This document shows, piece by piece, positions 32,784-42,300 of a DNA stretch of 64,000 nt. Within the stretch, counting starts at the first letter, position 1; every line of letters begins with the position of its first letter. Below the pieces are notes generated by a model. The model was given only the letters and a program-made list of their open reading frames with translations. It was not told where the DNA came from and searched no databases. The position numbers and the translations under genes are program-made. Source of the DNA: Gymnothorax reevesii (Eukaryota > Chordata > Actinopteri > Anguilliformes > Muraenidae); assembly GCA_029721435.1 (NCBI GenBank), contig CM056576.1, forward strand, positions 111,022,666 through 111,086,665, read 5' to 3'.

Positions 32784-34057
32784 CTTGTGGATACGTCCTG
32801 AACCAGGGGCTCTCTGGCTTGTCCGAGGGCAGTCTGCTGCTGGTGCAGTTCTTCTGTACTAGCAGGGCTATGCTTGAAGTGCCCGACCATTTTGCGGCAC
32901 TTTGCCAGGGCGGAGTCAAAGCTGCTGTCCTCAAGGCAGACTGTGATGGTTCTTTGCAGCATATGTGCAGCACATGGGATGTGCTCGAAAGGCAGCTGAT
33001 GTGCTGCTGCGACCATGTTTCTTGCACTATCGGTTCCTATTGTTGTCACTTTGTTTTCTATCTCCCATTCCTTTGTCACAGCATCAAACTGCTCGGCGCC
33101 GCTTCATGGCGGGTCACAGTTTTGCTCACAGTTAATGCAAAAGACTTGAGTTTCCACCCTCTATCGATGAGGTGTGCGGTGACTCCCAGGTAGTTATGAT
33201 TGCTTACCGATGTCCAGTGATCGCCCGTTTGGGCGAAATGGCTGGCCCCTGCCAACAACTCTTCTTTTACGGTCCTCGCATCACTGTACAGCTGGTGAAT
33301 TCTTTTCTTCAGCACAGTTCTCGACGGTAGCTGGAAATTAAAGTTAGATGACGCGATCTGAAACGCCTCCTTTAGGCCCTCGTCTTCCACGATTGAAATT
33401 GGCCTGCAATCAGCCGCAACCCACTTTGCGATTGAGTTTGTCAGTTTTTCTGTCGTGGCTTTGCTCATTCGTTTTCATAACTCAGCAAGCGTTGGTTGGC
33501 GGAGTGAGCTCATGCTAGCACTAGTAGCAACTTTAACAGTGGAACTTGTCCGGACATGTTTAGCGTTTAAATGATAACTCAGGCTGGAGCTGCTTCGGTG
33601 ATACGAAAATTCTTTTTTACACAAGGTACAAATCACTGCGTTCTTGTTAATAGTCCCATCTTTGTTATTTTTATAAATAAACTTGCCGTTCAAAGGTCCA
33701 AGTAAGCTTGCCTCGCTCTCTTGTGTCGCATCCATGTCTGTTGTCACCCTGCTTTTGACTAGTGGCGCAGGTAAGTGACGTACCACTGCAGCCTACGGGT
33801 CACTCAATGGGCCAAATTTAAAATGTTTGCGCATTGACTTGCCACTCATGATTAATTGCGTTAATTTTTATAGCGCGTTAATTTGCAGCGTAATTAATTA
33901 ATCTAATTAACGCGTTAAACTGACAGCCCGAGTTTATTGTACATTTCGAACAACCAAAAAACAGGCAAAAAAATTGTGCCATATACCCTTTAACCAGAAA
34001 CTCTAATTTGGCATAATCTTTTTGATCCTTATATTATAATTCATTACTGATATCACT

Positions 34058-34510
34058 GGCTGCGTTTACATGGGTCTAAAAATCCTACTTATAATCGGTT
34101 TGACAGGTTAGTCAGATTCAAAATGTCTCATGTAACCACCTTAGCTGGTCCGATTCACCCGGATTAGTTTAAATTTTCGATGGGATTGAAAGGGGTAGTC
34201 TACGCCGATTGATAATCAGCTTGATGCTGCATATAAACTGGTGGAAAGAGTGGATTTGGTTGATAGATTGGATTATTTGTTCTGCGCATGCGCTCCCTAG
34301 TACGGAGGAGTCACGTAATGAGGTTCGCGTTCAGATAGTGGGACCTTTTGCGCATGTCTAAGAAACTGTAATTGGTCTCAGCTGGGGCCAGGTGTAACGG
34401 ATTGAACTTGGATAGCTTCACTCAGCGCTCATGTATACAGATCAAATCAGATTCATTTAATCCCTTTGATTTCAATCAGATTGAGGAAAACAATCCATGT
34501 AAACGCAGCC
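34058..34510. mobile_element. PIF/Harbinger-type MITE, 453 bp
   Basis: Perfect 16-bp terminal inverted repeats GGCTGCGTTTACATGG at 34058 and its complement ending at 34510. The 3-bp flank ACT occurs on both sides (34055-34057, 34511-34513). A 3-bp duplication is typical of PIF/Harbinger transposases. No open frame of note. Inner sequence contains TTCTGCGCATGCGCTC. Confidence 0.82.
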
Positions 34511-34513
34511 ACT

Positions 34514-35037
34514 GTCTCTGAGACACACAGCTTTCCAATACCATCCTCAGAAAAACCTTGTGACCCAAGACTTGGTTACATTTTTGAAATTACAGTACAT
34601 CTACTTGCAATGTATCTTTTACTGGAGGTGAATCTTGCACCACAAAAATCACCGTAGACTAGTGGTGTTTCTCAATATCAGGATGCCAAAGAACACAATG
34701 CAATCTTGTGAAGAATGCTTCTTGCAATATGAAAAGAAATGATGCAATCTTCTGACATGTGGCTTCTAAACAAGTAGCAGCAGACTAACCTGGCAATATT
34801 TATGGTCTTGGAGAAACAACTCTTTCATTCGCTCCACTTAACCTTTGGCTGCATCTTTCAACATTATGTATATAGTCCTGGCAAGAAAACCAGGTAGTTT
34901 GTACTGCACTAACTCAATGACCCAGAATAAACATTTTTAAATTTACCCATATATTCTTAATATGAGACAGTGGTTGGCAATCATTGCACATTTCTGGCTT
35001 CATTTTAATTGGACTCATTTTGGAAATATGCTAGTAA
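34514..35037. other. unassigned intergenic sequence
   Basis: AT-rich, no recognisable gene or repeat. It ends in an A run at the start of the AT microsatellite. Confidence 0.4.
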
Positions 35038-35040
35038 AAA

Positions 35041-35096
<56 letters not shown>
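35038..35096. repeat. (A)n(AT)n microsatellite
   Basis: About 12 A residues followed by roughly 23 AT units. The large foldback repeat begins soon after. Confidence 0.95.
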
Positions 35097-35099
<3 letters not shown>

Positions 35100-36064
35100 G
35101 TTACGGTGGCTGACAGGGGCAAACGTGCTGCAATGGCTCAAAACATCTCCAATTTGACAAATGTGCTGCAAAAAATTTCAAATCTCTGAAAACATTATTT
35201 TGTATTTGAATTTTCATTCCAAATCTCTACAACTTCTTCTTTGTTATTTTTTTTTCTTCTTCACAACTACAGCACTGTTTTTACGGTCTTTCAACAACAC
35301 ATTTTCAAATTTGGCACTGTTCTCCCTCAGTAAAGTTTTGCTTTCCAGTTTTGAAACCTTGTAAATGGAGATCTGAAAACTGGTGTATATATATTTTGAA
35401 AAAAGAATTGAAATGTTGAAATGTGAGTTTTGAAAGGGGAAATCTCTGTTTTGAAAAAGGTGTACATTGTGTTTTGACTGCCTGGGGAAAAAAATTCAAA
35501 TCAGAATTTTACAGAACATTATTCTGTATTTGAAAATTTATTTCAAATCTCTACGACTTTTTTTTTCTTCTTCTTCACAACTACAGCATTGTTTTCTCAG
35601 AATTTGGCACTTTTCTCCCACAATATTTTGTTATCCAATTTTGAAACCTTGTAAATGGTGATCTGAAAAAAACCCTCTGAAAAAAAGATTTCAAACTCTG
35701 AAAAGAGAAGGCGGGATTTGGTGTCAACCCTCTCAGCCTATTGGTTGCTGAAGTAAGCTAATAGTCTATTGACATGTCATGACATAAGAAACTGACAGAC
35801 TGCTCCACCAATGCTGTGACAAAGCAAGAGTAGTAGAGCTCTGAGGGGAGTATGCCAGTCAGTCACGAGAAAGGAAGCAGAGGAAATGTGGCTCCTTCTT
35901 AGCTGAGATTAGTTTGCTTGCTTAGCTACCATGTTCGCTAGCCTAGCTAGCCAACAGTTTGGTGCACGGATGTCATTAGAAAATAAATGAATAAAAAAAC
36001 CATGATTTTGCTTTCTCACTCAGCTAGAGTTGAACTGCGAGCATTTATTTCATACCAAATATAG

Positions 36065-36655
36065 CTGACATAAGATAATATAACATAACATGAATGGCAA
36101 GAACAGGCCGTTCAGCCCAACTATGCTTGCCAGTTTCTTTATACTATTGTGATAATATCCTTTCAGATACTCAATGACTCAATGGTATCTAGCTTTAAGT
36201 CAAGCCTGCTCTTGAAAACCCCCAAGGCCTCAACAATATGGTCAGGCAAGCTATTCCACATTGAAATGACTCTTTGGGTGAAGAAATATTTCCGAATATC
36301 AGTGCTAAATTTACCTATGGTAAACTTCCATTTGTGACCCCGAGTTTTACTCACAACAATTGGTCGAAGGAATCCTACATAATTCACTTTGTTCATGCCT
36401 TTAACATATTTAAAGACCTCAATCAAATCACCCCGTAGTTTCCTTTTCCTAAGACTAAAGAGATTATGGATCTTCAGCCTCTTCTCATAGCTTTCATCTT
36501 TTATACCTGGAATTACCTTAGTGGCTCTTCTCTGAACTTTCTCTAGACCCTCTATATCTTTCTAAAAGTATGGTCCCAAGAACTGTACACAATACTCAGG
36601 ATGTAGTCTGACAAATGTGTTGTGCATCACTTCCATAGATTTGTACTCAATACTT
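36065..36655 (-). pseudogene. C-terminal fragment of a LINE reverse transcriptase
   Basis: The minus strand encodes, across frames, KVQRRATKVIPGIKDESYE, then RLKIHNLFSLRKRKLRGD and IEVFKYVKGMNKV. It continues with SKTRGHKWKFTIG, DIRKYFFTQRVISMWNSLP and FKSRLD. This series is the recognisable C-terminus of ORF2 in CR1/Rex/L2-type non-LTR retrotransposons, followed by a short 3' tail. Only the last 200 or so codons are present, as expected of a 5'-truncated copy, with one stop near 36562. It interrupts the repeated AATAAATGAATAAAAA unit of the palindrome. Confidence 0.7.
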
Positions 36656-37044
36656 TTGGCAATGTATTCAGTAGAAAATAAATGAATAAAAATTCTCCGT
36701 TATTTCACTATCTCACTTAGCTACAGTTGAACCGTGATCATTTATGTTATACCAAATAAAACTGCTCGCTACCTAGCTTGTTAACGTTAGTTCACTTGTT
36801 TGGTGCACGGAAGTCAATAGAAAATAAATGAATAAAAAAATCTGTTATTTTGCCATCTCACTTAGCAAGAGTTGAACCACAAGCATTTACGAAATATCAC
36901 TGTCAGCTAGCTAGGCTAGCGAACTAGCTTGCTGAGCAAGCGAGCTAACATTAGTGAACTAGCAAGCGAGCAGTTATATTTGGAATAACATAAATGATCG
37001 CGGTTCAACTCTAGCTAAGTGAAAGCAAATTAATGGATCATTTT

Positions 37045-37690
37045 TAGCTCACCTGAGGAAGTCAGATGAGCTTATGTCATGGCCTGTTTGTCCGTCGTTC
37101 GTCATCGTCGTCGTTCGTCGTCCGTAAACATCTTCTCCTCTAAAACCACTGGGCCTATGAAGCTGAAACTTGACAGGTACTTTCCTACACATTAGGACAC
37201 CAAAGTTTGTTCAAGGCGTTCTGATCTGATTTCAAAAATGGCCACCACGGCGGCCATATTGAAAATCACATAATTGGCCATCTGAAAGCTATTTATGCAC
37301 ATATTCAGCTGAATTTTGCTATGTAGTTAGTACGTGGCAAGGTACATCACATACCATTCGGCTTTTTCCGTATTTTGAATTTTGACCTTGCTTTGACCTT
37401 CAACTTTATACAACCTCTGTGATTTACATTGAAATCTTTCAAAATCATCTTCTCCGAAACTACTCGGCCAATGAAGCCAAAACTTGGCAGGTATCTTCCT
37501 ACCCATGAGGACACAAAAGTTTGCTCAAGGCGTTTTGATCCGATTTCATATATGGCTGCTTCGGTGGCTATTTTAAAAATGACATTAATCACCATCTGAA
37601 AGCTATTTATGCATATATTCAGCTCAATTTTGCTATGTAGGTAGTACGTAGCAAGATACATGACATATAATTCAGGTTTTAAATGTCAAG
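37045..37690. repeat. tandem ~315-bp repeat with AGCTCACCTGA hairpin
   Basis: The segment opens with AGCTCACCTGA and its near-inverse TCAGATGAGCT (37048-37072), then a GTCCGTCGTTCGTC-type tract. Two diverged copies follow at about 37130-37440 and 37446-37690. Each reads in the order CTTCTCC, GGCC(T/A)ATGAAGC, TTG(A/G)CAGGTA, CAAGGCGTT, CATCTGAAAGCTATTTATGC and TTTTGCTATGTAG. It sits at the centre of the palindrome. Confidence 0.75.
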
Positions 37691-37781
37691 GTCACTGGAG
37701 GTAATAAACAAGTTGAAATCTTGCCTTTGGCTACTGGTCAAAAGTGGGCATGCAAGAAAGTCCCTGGGTTTTTGATGCCTA

Positions 37782-37880
37782 GTTTGAGTTAAACTGCTTC
37801 TTACAAACCCTACTAGTTTGAGTTAAACTGCTTCTTACACTCCCTACTAGTTTGAGTTTAACTGCTTCTTACACACCCTT
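37782..37880. repeat. three ~39-bp tandem units
   Basis: Three consecutive units built on TAGTTTGAGTTAAACTGCTT then CTTACA, with short variable joins. The third unit has a TTTAA variant. Confidence 0.9.
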
Positions 37881-38679
37881 GAGTGGTCAGGGCCCGTGGC
37901 ACTATTTTTATTCATTTATTTTCTATTGAATTCTGTGCACCAATTTGTTGGCTAGCTAAGCTAGCGGACTAGCAAGCGAGTTAAGGCTAGGGAGCAGTTA
38001 TATTTGGTATAAAATAAATGCTCACGGTTCAACTCTAGCTGAGTGAGATGGCAAAATAATGTTTTTTTTATTTATAATCTTCTATTGACATCCGTGCACC
38101 AAACTGTTGGCTAGCTAGGCTAGCGAACTTGGTAGCTAAGCAAGCGAACTAACATAAGCTAAGAAGGAGCAACATTGTCTCCTTCTTCTGCTTCCCTCTC
38201 GTGACTGACTGGCATACTCCCCTCAGGGCTCACCTACTCTTGCTTTGTCACAGCATTGGTGGAGCAGTCTGTCAATTTCATTTGTCATGACATGTCATTG
38301 AACTATAAGCTTAAAACCTTAAGCTTAAGTTTCAAACCTTTTTTTGTAAGGTTTCTTTTTTCCAGATCACCATTTATAAGTTTTCAAAACTGGATAACAA
38401 AACTGTGGGAGAACAGTGCCAAATTTGAAACTCTGAAAATGTGTTGTTGAAACATTGTAAAAACAGTGCTGTAGTTATGCAGAAGAAAAAGAAAAAAACA
38501 AAGAAAAGTTGCTCTTTGAAGCTCAAATCTTGAATTATAACGCCCTTAATAGGGTTACGCATAAATAGCCAAATTTGGCATAAGACAATACCAGCAAGAT
38601 AATTAAAGAGTTGTAGTAATCCCACGCTAAAACCAAACTGTCAATAAAAATGAACAGCTTGTCAAATTTCTTTGGATAG

Positions 38680-39177
38680 TGTTATGGCCCCAATTTGTTA
38701 TTACATTTATAACACAACAGCAACAGCAAGGGATGACAGACACAGTTTTAACAACTAAAACACATTTAATTTTTAAAACAAAGACAATAACGACTAAGCA
38801 ACTAACAACTAAGACCAAGATTGAATTATGTACAAAACATAAATATTTACAATCCCTTTTCATGGGGGTGGCTTGGTGATGTCCTGGATGATGAAAATGC
38901 TCAAACACAGGCAAAGAAATCCACAAAAGAAACATCACAGGTCTTGAACAGAATGGCAGGTCTGGTCATCTTCTTGCAATTTCTCCTACTCCTTTACTGT
39001 CTCAAGTCTTTTCCTTATATACTCTTGCAGACCCCACCCACATTTAGACCTCTTTTTTTTTAATTTTCTGAGACTTGCCCCAGACATGTCCAGGACATGT
39101 CTAAACATGACTCCAGTCTGAGCTTAACAAAAAAAAAAGGTAAATACTGCCATCTAGTGGCCTATATTCACATTACA
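38680..39177 (-). repeat. 3' LTR of Gmr1-like copy B
   Basis: 498 bp, plus-strand ends TGTTATGG and ATTACA. It differs from its partner by one noticed substitution (CTCAAGTC versus CTCAATTC), homopolymer lengths and the partner's deletion. Confidence 0.92.
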
Positions 39178-39310
39178 CCTCCATTCCAAAAGGGAAAAAT
39201 TTTGACTCATAAAGGCAAAATTTTTCTTTTCAATACAAAATGGTTAAGTGAACACTTGTCTATATATACATATCATACAATATTCAAACACATGATATAT
39301 ATATACATAT

Positions 39311-42300
39311 TCAAACACGGGATAAGCAATCAGCAATTACATTGTCTGTACCCTTCACATGCTTAATTTCCAAGTCAAACTCCTGTAAAATCAAACTCCA
39401 ATTCAACAATCTCCGATTCTTGTTTTTCATCTTACTCAAAAACATTAACGGATTGTGGTCAGTGTACACAATCATTGGCTTTTGTCCTGTACAAACATAA
39501 ACCTCAAAGTGTTGTAAAGAAAGGACCAGAGCCAACAGTTCCTTCTCTATTGTGGAATAGTACCTTTGGTGGCGATTGAACTTCCTGGAGAAGTATGCCA
39601 CGGGATGCTCAATGTCATCAGAGTCACTTCTCTGTAGGAGCACAGATCCACGAGCTTGGTCGCTAGCATCGACCGCGATGGAGAACGGTTTGTTGAAGTC
39701 AGGAGATTTGAGCACGGGGAAGTGACACAGCAGAGACTTCAGGCGATCGAAGGCTCTCTGGCATGCATCATCCCAGGTGAACTTTACGCCTTTCTTCAGT
39801 TGGTTAGTTAGACTGACAGCAATCTCAGCAAAGTTCTTGCAGAACTTGCAGTAGTACCCGATCATTCCAAGGAAGCGGCGCAAAGCTTTTTTGTTGTCAG
39901 GAACTGGAAAGTCCATGATGGCTTGGACTTTAGCATTTATGGGTGCCACCTTACCCTGGCCTATGACGTAGCCAAGATAGGTGACAGTAGCACAACCAAA
40001 GTCACTCTTGTTCAGGTTAACAGTCAGGTTAGTCTGGGTCAGGCGCTGGAACAACATCTCTACATCTTTTAGATGTTCTTCCCAGGAGTCACTCCATGTG
40101 ATCAGGTCATCGATGTACGCACCCGTGTGTGGCAATCCGGCGATTGTAGACTGTATCATCCTTTGGAACGTGGCTGGGGCATTTTTCATGCCAAAGGGTA
40201 GGACTTCATACTGGTACAATCCAGATGGTGTGGCAAAAGCAGAGATGCTCTTGGCCCTCTCAGTTAAAGGCACACACCAATAACCCTTCAATAAATCAAT
40301 CTTGGTCAGAAACTTTGCTTGCCCTACACTATCAATACAATCATCAATCCTAGGTATTGGAAACACATCAGTTCTAGTTACAGCATTGACTTTGCGATAA
40401 TCTGTACAGAATCTAGTACTTCCATCAGGTTTTGGAACTAGCACACAGGGTGAACTCCAATCGGAGTTGGAGGGTCTGATGATATCATGTTTTAACATGT
40501 ACTCAACCTCTTTCTCAGCAATCTTTCTCTTTTCAGGATTCATCCGGTATGGATGCTGTTTTATTGGTTTGGCATCACCAACATCTACATCATGAGAGGC
40601 TATGGTAACTCTCTTTGGAACATCAGGAAACAGATCCTCATATTTCTTGATCAACCTCTCAAACTGATCTCTCTGTGAGGGTTCTAAGTGCTGGAGTTTT
40701 ACATCAAGATTTTGCAACACTTCAGAATTTGACAATTTACATGAAAGAACTTCAGCTTTAATTCCAGGTTCATCATCTTGAAACTCCCCCTCATCTTCAC
40801 ACGTTTCGACCATTGGAGAATCTGAAGTGACAGCTGCAACCCTAGCATTTCTGTCATGATAAGGCTTTAGCATGTTAATATGACACAATTGTTTTGGTTT
40901 TCTCCTATCTGGAGTCTTCACAATGTAATTGAGACCATTGAGTTTTGTCAGAATTTCATAAGGACCATGAAATCTAGCCTGCAATGGATTGGACTGCAAG
41001 GGAACCAACACAAGGACCTTTTCTCCTGGTTTAAACTCACGGCTTCTAGCCTTATGATCATACCAAGTTTTCATTTTTCCCTGACTTGATTTCAAGTTCT
41101 CTTTGGCTAGGTCACAAGCTGCACGCAATCTTTCCTTGAACTTGCTAACATAGTCTAACAGACTGATATGCGGCTCTTTCTCTTGCCATTGTTCACTCAA
41201 TAATAGCAAAGGTCCTCTCACTTCATGACCAAACACTAGCTCAAATGGACTGAATCCAGTAGACTCCTGCACTGCTTCTCTAGCTGCAAACAACAGCAAA
41301 TGAACCCCTTCATCCCAGTCTTTCTCATGGTCATAACAATAAGTCCTCATCATTGTCTTGAGAGTGGAATGAAACCGCTCTAAGGCACCCTGACTTTCTG
41401 GATGAAAGGCACTTGAAAGAATTTGCTTTGCACCTAGTTCATACACAACCTGCTGAAACAATCCTGAAGTGAAATTGCTACCCTGGTCTGACTGAATTTC
41501 CCTGGGAAGGCCAAACAACGTGAAGAACTTTATCAAAGCCTTCGAGATTGCAGTTGCCTTGATGTTACGTAGAGGTATGGCTTCGGGGAATCTGGTAGAT
41601 GCACACATGATTGTCAACAAGTACTGATTTCCAGATCTAGTCTTGGGTAATGGACCAACGCAATCAACAATGACCCTAGAAAATGGCTCCCCAAATGCTG
41701 GGATAGGCTGCAATGGAGCTACAGGTGGGTCTAACTGGTGTTTTCCAACTACCTGACAAGTGTGACAGGTTTTGCAAAAGTTGGAAACGTCTTTCCGAAG
41801 CCCAGGCCAAAAGAAGTGTTTCATGATCTTATCAACAGTCTTGTTAACACTAAGATGACCTCCTAAAGGTAAACTATGAGCCATTGTTAAGATCTCATTC
41901 CTATAGACCTTCGGAACAACAATTTGCCTGACCACTGCCCAATCTGCATTGGCAGGGATATCAGGAGGGCGCCACTTCCGCATCAACACACCATCCTTGA
42001 GATAATACCCAACTGGAACTGCATCTATTTCTTTTTCAGGAAGGGCTCTCCTCTTTAGTACACAAATTTCAGGATCATTAGTTTGCTCCTCAATCAACCG
42101 CTTTCTGGACAGAGACAAGTCTCCAGACACATCCGAATCACCAGACCCATCCGGCTGGCTGAATAGAGAACTGATAAAAGTATCTGATAAGTCCTCAAAC
42201 GGAGAAACCATAGTAGGCCAATCAGAGTCATGAGGCGAACCACCTGAGTCCTGACTATTCAATGTACTGGACGGCACCACAACATCATCTTCTTTAGCCT

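Larger units (their letters stand above)
25432..33786 (-). pseudogene. hAT transposase, BED finger, split and broken
   Basis: Exon 1 (33786-32784) has a BED finger (CTLCKKEF, then HLNAKH), TGDHWTSVSNHNYLGV with the first catalytic Asp, and IGTDSARNMVAA with the second. It has an in-frame TGA at 33475-33477 and a frameshift near 33080-33100. A candidate intron 32783-32588 with (CA)n leads into RWNST-type sequence. The Gmr1-like element then lies within the exon between 32522 and 26451. Exon sequence resumes with frame preserved to 26369. Intron 26368-26107, which has (TG)n tracts, precedes exon 3, containing ALDPRFKDQ. A 43-bp GT-AG gap at 25865-25823 precedes the last exon, which ends with LARKYLATPATSVPCERLFS, carrying the catalytic Glu, and the hAT dimerisation segment. 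A second frameshift lies near 25700-25780. If whole, it would cut and paste the element in the nucleus. The better start may be the Met at MDATQES, 17 codons in. Confidence 0.85.
24314..33931 (-). mobile_element. BED-finger hAT DNA transposon, split by a Gmr1-like element
   Basis: The ends are TAGTGCTGTCAG at 24314 and, on the opposite strand, TCGGGCTGTCAG at 33931, followed inward by AT-rich TTAATTA motifs at both ends. The flanks GTTTATTC (24306-24313) and GTTTATTG (33932-33939) form an 8-bp duplication with one mismatch. Inside is a minus-strand hAT transposase. A 6062-bp retrotransposon (26456-32517) sits in one exon, leaving about 3.55 kb of hAT sequence. A 141-bp foldback lies between the transposase stop and the left end. 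Stops and frameshifts in the transposase show it was already, or is now, inactive. Confidence 0.88.
35215..38530. repeat. large imperfect palindrome (foldback-like element)
   Basis: Left-arm blocks 35215-35365 and 35690-36060 reappear inverted at about 38355-38530 and 38040-38290. Shared phrases include CAACTACAGCACTGTTTTTA-like sequence, TTTGGCACTGTTCTCCC, TGCTCCACCAATGCTGTGAC and its partner, and GGTGCACGGATGTCA with its complement. The left block is itself duplicated at 35530-35680. The centre carries further repeats built on GCTAGCTAGGCTAGCGAAC in both orientations, a LINE fragment and two tandem arrays. No transposase is present. The outer ends cannot be matched exactly: TTACGGTGGCTGACAGGGGC at the left has no partner on the right. 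Confidence 0.75.

Noticed and set aside
35530..38530. CRISPR-like array suggested by recurring GCTAGC motifs
   Set aside because: Repeats are irregular in length and spacing and occur in both orientations. The setting is a fish genome, and no cas-like genes are present.
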